From: Salinicoccus kekensis
GTDB taxonomy: Bacteria; Bacillota; Bacilli; Staphylococcales; Salinicoccaceae
Length of the DNA: 64,000 bases
Assembly (NCBI RefSeq): GCF_900220995.1
Contig: NZ_OBQF01000007.1
Span: 1-64,000 of the forward strand
Direction: 5' to 3'
Positions within the stretch are counted from its first letter, which is position 1; the number at the start of each line of letters is the position of its first letter. Below are positions 1 to 8,094 of this stretch, piece by piece. A program made the position numbers and the translations under genes. A model generated the notes under the pieces. It was not told where the DNA came from. It saw only the letters and a list, made by a program, of their open reading frames with translations, and searched no databases.

Positions 1-169
1 AAACGGCTGCAGCGATATTGGACCGCATGGTCCACCATGTAAAGATTTTTAAAATCAAAGGTAAATCATACCGGATGAAACACACTTGAGCTTTCCTCCA
101 CAAATTACATTGCCAAAAACCTACATTTTTAGATTGCCGAAAACCTACAATTTTAAGTTGCCCTTGACA
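1..169 (+). mobile_element. Right end of an IS21-family insertion sequence
   Basis: The window opens inside an insertion sequence. The C-terminus of IstB (3-89) is followed by an 80-base non-coding tip holding near-identical direct repeats of about 24 bases at 109-132 and 133-157, each starting ATTGCC and containing AAAACCTACA, then a third partial TTGCCC copy that ends at TTGACA near 169. Multiple short repeats at the terminus and a CA-3' end are typical of the IS21 family. The other end and the target duplication lie outside the window. The element sits immediately beyond the terminator of the capsule operon. Confidence 0.8.
3..89 (+). CDS. istB: IstB, C-terminal fragment (IS21 transposition ATPase), cut by window edge
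   Basis: The open frame from the left edge reads ...AAILDRMVHHVKIFKIKGKSYRMKHT and then stops at TGA. Leu-Asp-Arg, then a hydrophobic stretch, then KG-x-SYR is the usual ending of IstB, the AAA+ helper ATPase that assists the IS21 transposase IstA. Only the last 28 residues are visible, so it cannot be judged whether the gene is intact. Confidence 0.75.
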   Translation, partial: TAAAILDRMVHHVKIFKIKGKSYRMKHT

Positions 170-178
170 GTCATTAAG

Positions 179-223
179 AAAGCACCTATTTATCTACCAA
201 AAAAGTGAAATAATAGGTGCTTA
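179..223 (-). terminator. Probable terminator of the capsule operon
   Basis: An inverted repeat with arms AAGCACCTATT and AATAGGTGCTT lies just after the stop codon of the last minus-strand capsule gene. On the minus strand the stem is followed by TTTCTTAATG, a weak U tract. It marks the distal end of the capsule operon, ten bases from the IS21 terminus. Confidence 0.6.
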
Positions 224-233
224 AAACTATGTA

Positions 234-923
234 TTAAACTGATCCTTTACCGCTAATCACCTGAATGAATGTCATCCAAATTATTTTAAGATCTATCCAG
301 AAGTTATGATTATCTACATACCATAAATCGTACTCAATTTTCTTGCCGTGGTTCATATCACTTCTGCCGTTCACTTGGGCCCAGCCTGTTATACCAGGCT
401 TAACTTCCAAGCGTCTTTGCTGCTTCTGATCATAGTGTTGTGTAATCTGAATAATTTCTGGTCTCGGTCCGACTATACTCATATTGCCTTTAAGCACATT
501 GAGTATTTGAGGCAACTCATCAATGGAATACTTTCTAATGACTTGCCCGATATTAGTTATATTCGGATTATTACCAGAGGCAGTCTTAAAAACAAAATCG
601 TCCGGTACTCTTTCCTTCCAAGCCTCGTAAGGATTTTCATCATTATTAGCATGAGTGCCAATGACTTTATTATCAACTTTCATTGATCTGAACTTATACA
701 TCTCAAAAGGTTCATTATTTAAGCCACTTCTTTTTTGTTTAAACAATATAGGACCATTGTCTTCTTTTTTTATCTTATAGGAAGCATACACCAGAACAGG
801 ACTTACAGCTATTAGTGCAACAGCGCCTACACTAACGTCCAACACTCTTTTTGAAACTTTGTTCAATAGCTTCCTGAACGTTTTTGATTTTTTCTTTTTC
901 TTCATCACTAAGCTCTGAGTCAT
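234..923 (-). CDS. Undecaprenyl-phosphate sugar-1-phosphate transferase (capsule priming enzyme)
   Basis: This is a bacterial sugar transferase (Bac_transf family, as CapM/WcaJ-type priming enzymes) that puts the first sugar phosphate of the capsule repeat on undecaprenyl phosphate at the inner membrane face. One N-terminal transmembrane segment (LDVSVGAVALIAVSPVLVY) is followed by the family signatures FKQKRSG, the MYKFRSM motif, IDELPQ, MSIVGPRPE and the PGITGWAQVNGR block. The 229-residue length fits the short cytoplasmic-domain type. An AGGAGG at 932-937 sits eight bases before the ATG at 921-923, so that ATG is chosen rather than the GTG at 932. The start overlaps the upstream gene by 92 bases, which implies translational coupling. 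Confidence 0.9.
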   Translation of the reverse strand: MTQSLVMKKKKKSKTFRKLLNKVSKRVLDVSVGAVALIAVSPVLVYASYKIKKEDNGPILFKQKRSGLNNEPFEMYKFRSMKVDNKVIGTHANNDENPYEAWKERVPDDFVFKTASGNNPNITNIGQVIRKYSIDELPQILNVLKGNMSIVGPRPEIIQITQHYDQKQQRRLEVKPGITGWAQVNGRSDMNHGKKIEYDLWYVDNHNFWIDLKIIWMTFIQVISGKGSV

Positions 924-1785
924 TTTTGACACCTCCTATACCATTTGCAACACCTATCACTCTTGTAGGTTTCGAGATTCTGTCTATAATGATTTCTCCG
1001 TCCCGTCCCATGATGCCCCCAGCAACCACTATCTCACCATTAATAGTATCTGTTCCAATAATATTATCGAATTCAGAATTCAACCGAGAATTGATATAAC
1101 CATCCATAATTTCCTGGGATTGCCGGACATCCAGTCTTCGGACCTCATGATTTGATTCTAGTGCTCTTTTTATAAACCCTTTGGAAAAATTACCAATGCC
1201 ACCATCTAAACAAAGTGCATTATCATTCAATATTTCTAAATAAGATTTCCCAATCACTTTTTCTGAAGAAACAAATGAGACAAGGCAGTCCACTCTTGAA
1301 TCACTGTCTCCATAGCAAATAAGATCAGGCTCGAAAGTGATTTGCTTCAATGCTTCAACACACACACTTATTTTTTTAGGATTACGACCAAACATATAAA
1401 CTTTAGCACTTCTCTCAGAAAGCCTCAAAGCAAGTTTAGATGCTATATTACCTGTCCCATAAATTGCTATTGATTTACCTCTTAAATCCCTTTTGAAGTA
1501 ATTCAAGATGGCTAAATCAGCTGCCTCCATAGTTAAATCATTAGGTTTATAGTCAAGAACAGTGAACGAGGTATCAAGGGCCTCATTGTACAGGGAGACC
1601 CCTTGTTTGCTTTCACAATCCGCTATGATTATTTCATCTTTGTCCAAACCGCTTAAAAATTCATCAAGCTTCATTTTAGAAGATATGAGAAAGTTGGAAC
1701 TTTGATTACTTAAAATAATGCGATCAGGTAGTTGTAGGAATTCTGTATTATGTTTAGCAGTAGTACTAAGTACAGTAAATTTCAA
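832..1785 (-). CDS. Rossmann-fold NAD(P)-binding protein of the capsule locus, function unknown
   Basis: A 317-residue protein with a clear dinucleotide-binding motif GTGNIAS at residues 110-116, preceded by a beta strand (KSIAIYG) and followed by an amphipathic helix, as in shikimate or alanine dehydrogenase-like folds. A glycine-rich C-terminal stretch (GGIMGRDGEIIIDR, GVANGIGGV) precedes a charged helical tail. I do not recognise a specific family. Its place in the capsule operon suggests a role in making or modifying a nucleotide sugar or a non-sugar substituent, but that is inference. The start is TTG, preceded by AAAGGGTGG. The 3' end overlaps the priming transferase gene. AT-rich like its neighbours. 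Confidence 0.6.
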   Translation of the reverse strand: MKFTVLSTTAKHNTEFLQLPDRIILSNQSSNFLISSKMKLDEFLSGLDKDEIIIADCESKQGVSLYNEALDTSFTVLDYKPNDLTMEAADLAILNYFKRDLRGKSIAIYGTGNIASKLALRLSERSAKVYMFGRNPKKISVCVEALKQITFEPDLICYGDSDSRVDCLVSFVSSEKVIGKSYLEILNDNALCLDGGIGNFSKGFIKRALESNHEVRRLDVRQSQEIMDGYINSRLNSEFDNIIGTDTINGEIVVAGGIMGRDGEIIIDRISKPTRVIGVANGIGGVKNDSELSDEEKEKIKNVQEAIEQSFKKSVGR

Positions 1786-1835
1786 TTATGCCACCCTTTC
1801 GCTCTTTATTTAAATACTCTGTTTCTATATTATTT

Positions 1836-1865
1836 CCATAGTTAAATCATCAGGTCTATAATCAA
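1836..1865 (-). repeat. Intergenic copy of a segment of the adjacent Rossmann gene (relic)
   Basis: The 30 bases here match 1527-1556 inside the neighbouring gene at 27 of 30 positions. Read on the minus strand, the intergenic copy encodes DYRPDDLTME, against DYKPNDLTME in the gene, and then runs into a stop. It looks like the remnant of a duplicated or replaced version of that gene. The surrounding 150 bases hold no recognisable gene. Confidence 0.5.
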
Positions 1866-1970
1866 TTTTATTTTAATATCAATTCCATCATATTTTGAAG
1901 TTGTATCGAGAAAAGTAGAGTGTATTTCTAGTCACTCTGGCTAAGTGGATACATGCCAACCATTTTATCT

Positions 1971-3119
1971 TTATTTGATATTTGATATTTTCTTTTCATA
2001 AAATTGATCCATACTTTCCCAAATTAACTCATTAGAAAAGTTTTCTTTCACATACTTTCTACCTTTTTCTCCCATTTTTTGTTGAACATGAGTATTGTTG
2101 TAAAGATAGAGTGTCTTCTCTATCACATCATTAAGGTCGCCTTTTTCCACAATGAATCCTGTTTCATTATTGATTACTGTATCCCTAGCGCCAGTTACAT
2201 TATAAGTTATAACTGGTGTTTTAGCTGCTTGAGCTTCTATACTGACATTGCCAAACCCTTCTCTAGCAGTCAGAAATAAAAAAACATCTATTAAATAATA
2301 ATATTTACTCGTGTTCTCAACATGTTCTAGATAAATTATATTTTCATCGTTTAAAATAGCATTATAAGATTCAAGAGTAATAGGATCACCATCCTCAATA
2401 CTTCCTACTAAAACCAATTGACAATCTATTCCTTGATTTCTTAAATGATTGAAGACATCTATTATATCATCTATACCTTTATCTCTGACAATTCTTCCTA
2501 TATAACCAAGAGTAAATTTATTTTCATCGTAATTTTTTATACGAATACTGCTTTTATTTAAAGTTGAAGGAAAATCATTTAAATTAATACCGTTACTGCT
2601 ACCATTCCCTAAAACAACTGTCTTATCTTTTTTTGCTAACTTTAGGTCGATCATTTCTTGTCTGATGCTTGGAGAAATACATAGTACATCAGTAGCTAGG
2701 GTGCAACATACTTTTTCCATTAACCATAGAATACTATATTTAAAACCTTTACTTGTTTGTAATTTTAAACCTCTCATAGTATATATTCTTATAGGAACAC
2801 CGGTAAGGAAAGCAGCTGTTATACCTAAGAGACCAGCTTTAGGTGTGCCACTATTAACAATTAAAGGTTTTTTTTCTTTAAAAAGACCTATTATATTGCT
2901 TAAAGAAAGGAAATCTTTTTTTAAACTTATCTCTCTATTCATATCAATACGATATATTCTTTTAGTTTCATTATAATTATCGAGTTCTTTCCCATCACTA
3001 GTAAGTATGGAAGCCTTATAACCTCTTTTTATTAAATATTTAATTTGCCCTCTTAATAAAACTAAACTTTTAGGAACTGTCACTAAATGGATAACTTCTG
3101 TACGGTTAGTCGAACTCAA
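1971..3119 (-). CDS. Glycosyltransferase family 4 (capsule)
   Basis: GT-B glycosyltransferase of 382 residues that adds a sugar to the lipid-linked capsule repeat in the cytoplasm. The C-terminal Glycos_transf_1 domain is plain: YIGRIVRDKGIDDII, then the EGFGNVSIEAQAAKTPVI block with the EX7E-type nucleotide-sugar site, then the VTGARDTVINNETGFIV loop. The N-terminal half has the GTPKAGLLGITAAFL and YTMRGL elements seen in CapM/PglA-like enzymes. The sugar donor cannot be told from sequence. The TTG start is preceded by AGAGGTG eight bases upstream. It is separated by about 100 bases from the upstream dehydrogenase gene but probably sits in the same transcript. Confidence 0.85.
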   Translation of the reverse strand: MSSTNRTEVIHLVTVPKSLVLLRGQIKYLIKRGYKASILTSDGKELDNYNETKRIYRIDMNREISLKKDFLSLSNIIGLFKEKKPLIVNSGTPKAGLLGITAAFLTGVPIRIYTMRGLKLQTSKGFKYSILWLMEKVCCTLATDVLCISPSIRQEMIDLKLAKKDKTVVLGNGSSNGINLNDFPSTLNKSSIRIKNYDENKFTLGYIGRIVRDKGIDDIIDVFNHLRNQGIDCQLVLVGSIEDGDPITLESYNAILNDENIIYLEHVENTSKYYYLIDVFLFLTAREGFGNVSIEAQAAKTPVITYNVTGARDTVINNETGFIVEKGDLNDVIEKTLYLYNNTHVQQKMGEKGRKYVKENFSNELIWESMDQFYEKKISNIK

Positions 3120-3216
3120 TTCGTCACCTCTTTTAATAAGGCTTCAATAGTTAACATATTAATACACCAATATTTGTACTGAGATAATAACATGTCAATA
3201 TATACTCCCTATGTAG

Positions 3217-4491
3217 TTATAATCTCCAGACAGATTGCCCAGTTTTTAATTCCTTATCTTCAATAATTCCTTTGATATCAAAGACTATTCCATTATCACT
3301 TAACAAACTTAAATATTCTTCTTTATTTTCTAAATAATCGTTGTGGGAAACTGCAAATACAAGAACATCACACTCTTCTAGCTGCTCTCTCTCTTTTAAT
3401 TCAATTCCATAGAAACTCTTTGCTTCTTTAGGATCAGCTTCAACATCATTCACATTTACATTTATGCCGTATTCAAAGAGCTCTTTTATAATTTCAATCA
3501 CTTTAGTATTTCTCAAATCCGGCGTATTTTCTTTAAAAGTAAGACCCAGAACATTTACTACTGATTCACTATCTAAAATGCCTTTCTTCAGCATTTTCTT
3601 TATAATTGTTGAGGCGACAAAAGTACTCATACCATCATTAATCCTTCTACCTGATAAAATGACTTCTGGATGATGTCCAAGCTCTTGTGCTTTATGAGTC
3701 AAATAATAAGGATCTACTCCAATGCAATGACCACCCACTAATCCAGGGGAAAATCTTAAGAAGTTCCATTTAGTGCCTGCAGCTTCGAGGACATCTTTCG
3801 TATTGATACCTGCTTTATCAAAAATCAAAGCAAGCTCATTCATTAAAGCAATATTGACATCTCGTTGAGTATTCTCAATTACTTTCGCTGCCTCAGCCAC
3901 TTCTATTGTAGGAGCTTTATGCACACCTGCCTGAACAACAGAACTATAAACATCTGCCACAATATCTAAGACTTCAGGCGTTTGGCCGCTTACTACTTTA
4001 GTTATTGTTTCAAATGTATGTATTTTATCACCTGGATTAATACGTTCAGGAGAATACCCTACAAAGAAATCTTCTCCACTCTTTAAGCCAGAGAACTTCT
4101 CTAGCACTGGAACGCATTTTTCCATCGTTGCGCCTGGAAAAACGGTTGATTCATATACTACTATCGTATCTCTATTCATAGCGGAGCCGACTGACTCACT
4201 TGCTTTAATTAAAGGTGTTAAATCAGGTTGTTTATTCTCATTAATAGGTGTTGGAACTGCAACAATTATAAAGTCCGCTCTCTTTAAATCATTATTATCA
4301 GAGGTAAACGTTATATTTGTGTTCATTAGCTTCTCTGATGTCACCTCATTAGTGCGATCATAATGCTCTTTTAATTCATTTATCCGATGCTCATTTATGT
4401 CAAAGCCAATAACTTCATGATGATTCCCGAAAGAAACTGCCACCGGTAAACCCACATATCCCAGACCAACTACTGCAATTTTTCTATTCAC
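3217..4491 (-). CDS. UDP-N-acetylhexosamine 6-dehydrogenase (TviB/WbpO-like)
   Basis: Oxidises a UDP-N-acetylhexosamine to the uronic acid using two NAD+. The 424 residues show the N-terminal Rossmann motif GLGYVGLP at 9-16, the central domain with NTQRDVNIALMNELA, and the catalytic block GLVGGHCIGVDPYYLT carrying the active-site cysteine. The C-terminal UDP-binding domain follows (VNVLGLTFKENTPDLRNTK). The KWNFLRFSPGLVGGHC context is closer to TviB/WbpO (UDP-GlcNAc or UDP-GalNAc dehydrogenase) than to UDP-glucose dehydrogenase; the exact substrate is inferred. It precedes the rest of the AT-rich block and is followed by the GT4 gene. With the next gene upstream it should supply an N-acetylated uronic acid. 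Confidence 0.85.
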   Translation of the reverse strand: MNRKIAVVGLGYVGLPVAVSFGNHHEVIGFDINEHRINELKEHYDRTNEVTSEKLMNTNITFTSDNNDLKRADFIIVAVPTPINENKQPDLTPLIKASESVGSAMNRDTIVVYESTVFPGATMEKCVPVLEKFSGLKSGEDFFVGYSPERINPGDKIHTFETITKVVSGQTPEVLDIVADVYSSVVQAGVHKAPTIEVAEAAKVIENTQRDVNIALMNELALIFDKAGINTKDVLEAAGTKWNFLRFSPGLVGGHCIGVDPYYLTHKAQELGHHPEVILSGRRINDGMSTFVASTIIKKMLKKGILDSESVVNVLGLTFKENTPDLRNTKVIEIIKELFEYGINVNVNDVEADPKEAKSFYGIELKEREQLEECDVLVFAVSHNDYLENKEEYLSLLSDNGIVFDIKGIIEDKELKTGQSVWRL

Positions 4492-4509
4492 TGCTCATTC
4501 CACCTTTAT

Positions 4510-5520
4510 TTACAATTTAATATTATAATATTCTAGATACCAATCTATAAAATTATCTACACCATCCTGAATATTAGTTTCTGGTTTAAAATTAATATTA
4601 TTGTACAAGTCCTCAACATTAGCATATGTTTCAGGTACATCACCAGGTTGCAAGTCCATGAAATTTTTCTTTGACTTTTTTCCTAGTCTTTTTTCAATAG
4701 CTTCTATAAACTCCATCAGTCTTACTGGAGCATTATTTCCTATATTATAAACTTTGTAAGGCGCATAACTGGAAGATGGGTCAGGGTTAGCACCCGTCCA
4801 CTCTGGATTCGATTGAGCAGGTTTATCCACTAATTTAGTTATTGCCTCCACGATATCTTCTACGTAAGTGAAATCTCTCATCATATTACCGTGATTGTAT
4901 ACGTCGATAGGTTCATCATTGACAATCGCTTTAGTAAATTTGAATAAAGCCATATCCGGTCTTCCCCAAGGTCCATAAACTGTAAAAAATCTCAATCCAG
5001 TTGTAGGTAAGTTATACAGATGGCTGTATGTGTGCGCCATTAATTCATTAGCTTTTTTGGTTGCTGCATAAAGACTTAAAGGATGATCAATATTATCTGA
5101 AGTAGAAAATGGTTTTGTCGTATTTGCTCCATATACTGAACTGGAAGAAGCGTAAATTAACTGCTTTACATTATAATGCCTACATCCTTCCAAAATACTT
5201 GTAAAACCATTTATATTACTTGAAATATATGCGTGTGGATTTTCTAAACTATATCTTACCCCAGCTTGTGCTGCCAAGTTGATTACTATATCAGGGTTTT
5301 CCTTTTTAAATACTTTGTCTATTTCTTCTGAATCTTCTAAATTAATTCGATAATTTATAATCTCATTGTTTAAAAAATATTTCAATCTATCTTCTTTTAA
5401 CTTTACTGAATAATAGTCATTCATATTATCTATTCCGACTATTTCATGATTCTTTCTTTTGAGACTTTTTGCCAAATGAGAACCGATAAAACCACCTAGC
5501 CCTGTTATTAAAATCTTCAT
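4510..5520 (-). CDS. UDP-uronate 4-epimerase, extended SDR family
   Basis: NAD-dependent epimerase of 336 residues with the GLGGFIGSHLA cofactor motif at residues 7-17 and the catalytic SLYAATKKANE (Tyr-x3-Lys) block, followed by TTGLRFFTVYGPWGRPDMA. This wording is characteristic of UDP-glucuronate 4-epimerases (CapI/LspL type). Next to a TviB-like dehydrogenase it could equally act on the N-acetylated uronate. The start overlaps the end of the upstream GT2 gene by four bases (ATGA), showing coupled translation. It supplies one of the sugars of the capsule repeat unit. Confidence 0.85.
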   Translation of the reverse strand: MKILITGLGGFIGSHLAKSLKRKNHEIVGIDNMNDYYSVKLKEDRLKYFLNNEIINYRINLEDSEEIDKVFKKENPDIVINLAAQAGVRYSLENPHAYISSNINGFTSILEGCRHYNVKQLIYASSSSVYGANTTKPFSTSDNIDHPLSLYAATKKANELMAHTYSHLYNLPTTGLRFFTVYGPWGRPDMALFKFTKAIVNDEPIDVYNHGNMMRDFTYVEDIVEAITKLVDKPAQSNPEWTGANPDPSSSYAPYKVYNIGNNAPVRLMEFIEAIEKRLGKKSKKNFMDLQPGDVPETYANVEDLYNNINFKPETNIQDGVDNFIDWYLEYYNIKL

Positions 5521-6407
5521 ATACTTCTACCACCATTCTTTTTCTTTTTTAATAGATAAAAAGCTATGTAACCTATAGGAAACATGAGTATATTTTGAAG
5601 TCTTTGAGAACAACTATCTGCTTCTAATTGAGGATGATTTTTCGACATGATTTTTGTAATATTATAGTGTATTGAGTTTTTCAATTTTAGGTGAAGTTTA
5701 GGTATCATGTTATGAATCATCTTACGATAATAAGTATAATTCTCAGGAGCATTAAAATATTTGCTTCTTATATTAAAACTGATTCCATCAGGTAAATATT
5801 CTACGATTTTTATTGGCTCATTTATACAATAGAAATCATAATCTTGACTGAGAATATAATGTTGATAAGTCGGTGGCATATGTTTATTATTTTTAAAAGT
5901 AATAAAAGGATGCTCCTGTATGATATCAGTTTTAAATATAAAACACTTATCCCCTTTTATTTTGTCCCGATATATTAAATCAATCCAGTTTTTTATTTCC
6001 TGATGCGGAAGCTCAGTACCTAAAATTTCACCTTTATCATTTTGATCTGTAAATATAATCCCGCACAATTTCTGATTGTTCATAACTCTTTCATAGTATG
6101 CGGAAATTTGTTCCAATGCATTAGGCGCCAGCCAATCATCACTATCCAAACACATAAATAGCTTTTTGGTCGCAATATCTTGGCCTTTATTTAAAGCTAT
6201 GTGTTTCCCTTGATTCTCTTGGTATATATATTTAATAGGAAATTTATTCTCTTTTTTAAATTCTTCTACCAATTCTTTTGTATTATCAGTAGAACCATCA
6301 TCTACAATAATCCACTCAAAATCTTCATGCTCCTGCCTAACTAGAGAACAATACACACGATTCAACGTATAACCTCTATTAAATGTAGGTGTACATATAC
6401 TGATCAT
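5517..6407 (-). CDS. Glycosyltransferase family 2 (capsule)
   Basis: A GT-A fold transferase of 296 residues. The N-terminus ISICTPTFNRGYTLNRVYCSL, the WIIVDDGSTDNT motif and the metal-binding CLDSDDW motif define family GT2. The C-terminal third (FNIRSKYFNAPENYTYYRKMIHNM and a hydrophobic tail ILMFPIGYIAFYLL followed by lysines) suggests membrane association. It adds one sugar to the growing lipid-linked unit; donor and linkage cannot be read from sequence. Both ends overlap neighbours by four bases, so it belongs to a tightly coupled run of three genes. Confidence 0.85.
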   Translation of the reverse strand: MISICTPTFNRGYTLNRVYCSLVRQEHEDFEWIIVDDGSTDNTKELVEEFKKENKFPIKYIYQENQGKHIALNKGQDIATKKLFMCLDSDDWLAPNALEQISAYYERVMNNQKLCGIIFTDQNDKGEILGTELPHQEIKNWIDLIYRDKIKGDKCFIFKTDIIQEHPFITFKNNKHMPPTYQHYILSQDYDFYCINEPIKIVEYLPDGISFNIRSKYFNAPENYTYYRKMIHNMIPKLHLKLKNSIHYNITKIMSKNHPQLEADSCSQRLQNILMFPIGYIAFYLLKKKKNGGRSI

Positions 6408-7609
6408 TTTGATGCTCCTCTTATTGCAGTTATAAATTCTTGATAAACGTCTCGTTTTTCTACACTTTGCTTTTCTTTTTCTAGATTTTTACTTAAATTA
6501 CTTCTTAATTCTTGGTTGTTTAAAAGCTTGTATATGCCATTTGCTAGAGATTCCGCATTTAAATCTGTTATTATTCCTGTCACTCCTTGATGAAGCTGTT
6601 CTTGAACTGTTGGAAAATTGGTACTCACAATGGGTACTTGGTAATATTTCGCTTCATCTAAAGTATTAGATTTACCTTCGAACTTTGATGGATGAACTAG
6701 AGCATCACTATTCCTTAATATTTCACCTGTGTTAAAAACAAAACCTTTTAGTAAAATATATTTATCAAGCTTATATTTTTTTATTTCTTTAGCAATGTAA
6801 TTTTTCATAGGTCCTTCTCCATAAATAAACCATGTAAAATCCACATTTTTCTCTTTAAGTATCCTTGCTGCTCCAATCAAAAGGTCAAAGCCTTTGTCCT
6901 TATCTAATCTACTTATAGTCACTAAAATATACTCATCTTTTTTTTCAAAATAATGAAATTTATTTTTTATATTGCTATACATTTTAAACGGCAAAGCATT
7001 GTAAAAAGTTATACATTTAAAGGCTTGTTCTGGAAATAATTCTGAAAATTTTTCAGTACATTTATTTGATACTGATAAAACTCTATTTAATTCATTAAAA
7101 TAATATTCATCAATCTGTAAATTTCTTCTTAAATTTTGATATTCAGTTCTTACCCATCCAACCTTATATTTTGACCTAACAAAATCAACTATATACATCA
7201 TTGAATGACCACCTGAAGCCCCAACCGCCAAATCATATTTATCAGAACATTCCTGTTTCAAAGAATCTTTATTTTGTTTCCAAAATTCTTGCTTTACCGT
7301 AGTAAATGATTTTCTTTTTAAAATAGTTTTGATAATTGTAGAGATAGCCCGGTAAGAAAGCTTAGGATTTTTTAAGAAAGTTTTAACAATATTTGATAAT
7401 ACTCCTCTTTTTTCCATCATGAGTAAGTTTACTTCGGTGCTTCCCGTTCTCAAATTTACATTTTTAGGTAAATATTTTTTAAGTGGAGTTTGTCCGTTTA
7501 GTACTAATAAATCTATTTCACTATCTTCTGGGAAATTATGTAATAGTGAAAGTAAACTTTTTTGAGGACCTCCTATGTTAAAGTTATTTAATACAAATAA
7601 AATTTTCAT
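6404..7609 (-). CDS. Glycosyltransferase family 4 (capsule)
   Basis: A 401-residue GT-B enzyme. The N-terminus MKILFVLNNFNIGGPQKSLLSLL has the glycine loop of the acceptor domain, and the C-terminal half has ISRLDKDKGFDLLIGAARIL, LLKGFVFNTGEIL and the EGKSNTLDEAKYYQVPIVSTNFP donor-binding block. It is the third transferase of the locus, which together with the priming enzyme suggests a repeat of about four sugars. It overlaps the GT2 gene by four bases. Strongly AT-rich, with lysine- and asparagine-rich stretches, unlike the genes beyond 12 kb. Confidence 0.85.
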   Translation of the reverse strand: MKILFVLNNFNIGGPQKSLLSLLHNFPEDSEIDLLVLNGQTPLKKYLPKNVNLRTGSTEVNLLMMEKRGVLSNIVKTFLKNPKLSYRAISTIIKTILKRKSFTTVKQEFWKQNKDSLKQECSDKYDLAVGASGGHSMMYIVDFVRSKYKVGWVRTEYQNLRRNLQIDEYYFNELNRVLSVSNKCTEKFSELFPEQAFKCITFYNALPFKMYSNIKNKFHYFEKKDEYILVTISRLDKDKGFDLLIGAARILKEKNVDFTWFIYGEGPMKNYIAKEIKKYKLDKYILLKGFVFNTGEILRNSDALVHPSKFEGKSNTLDEAKYYQVPIVSTNFPTVQEQLHQGVTGIITDLNAESLANGIYKLLNNQELRSNLSKNLEKEKQSVEKRDVYQEFITAIRGASK

Positions 7610-7664
7610 AATTAAATCACACAGCTTTCTTCGCTCTTAATCTTAAATTTACAAGAATGTTCTA

Positions 7665-8090
7665 TTAGCTTTGTTTAATAATTTTAGCAGGGTTTCCTGC
7701 CACTACTGAATTGGTCTTTACATCATGAATAACTAAAGAACCTGCCCCAATTATAGCGTTATCTCCTACTTCTACGCCTCCTATTACTGTAGCATTAGCT
7801 CCAATAAATACATTATTACCGATTTGAGGAGTACCACTTTCCCCTCGCCCTCCAATAGTAACACCTTGATAGATCCTACAATAACTACCAATTTTAGCAT
7901 TAGGATGTACTACAACACCTAGTCCACTATGAACAAAAACTGTGTCCTTTCCTATACTTACATTCTTCGGTATATCACAGGAAAATATTATTCTATTAAC
8001 TTTATTTATAACATCAGGTAAAATAGGAATTTTTAATAAATGTAGCTTAAACATTAAATTAACCATTTTGTTCATCAAAGTTTTCTTCAT
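7665..8090 (-). CDS. Hexapeptide-repeat O-acetyltransferase (CysE/WcaB-like)
   Basis: A small left-handed beta-helix acyltransferase of 141 residues. Hexapeptide repeats run from about residue 45 to 130 (IGKDTVFVHSGLGVVVHPNAKIG, IGNNVFIGANATVIGGV, VGDNAIIGAGSLVIHDV) and it ends with the typical VVAGNPAKIIK. Relatives use acetyl-CoA to acetylate serine or sugars. Here, between a glycosyltransferase and the flippase, it most likely O-acetylates a capsule sugar. Four bases separate its start from the flippase stop. Confidence 0.8.
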   Translation of the reverse strand: MKKTLMNKMVNLMFKLHLLKIPILPDVINKVNRIIFSCDIPKNVSIGKDTVFVHSGLGVVVHPNAKIGSYCRIYQGVTIGGRGESGTPQIGNNVFIGANATVIGGVEVGDNAIIGAGSLVIHDVKTNSVVAGNPAKIIKQS

Positions 8091-8094
8091 AGTT

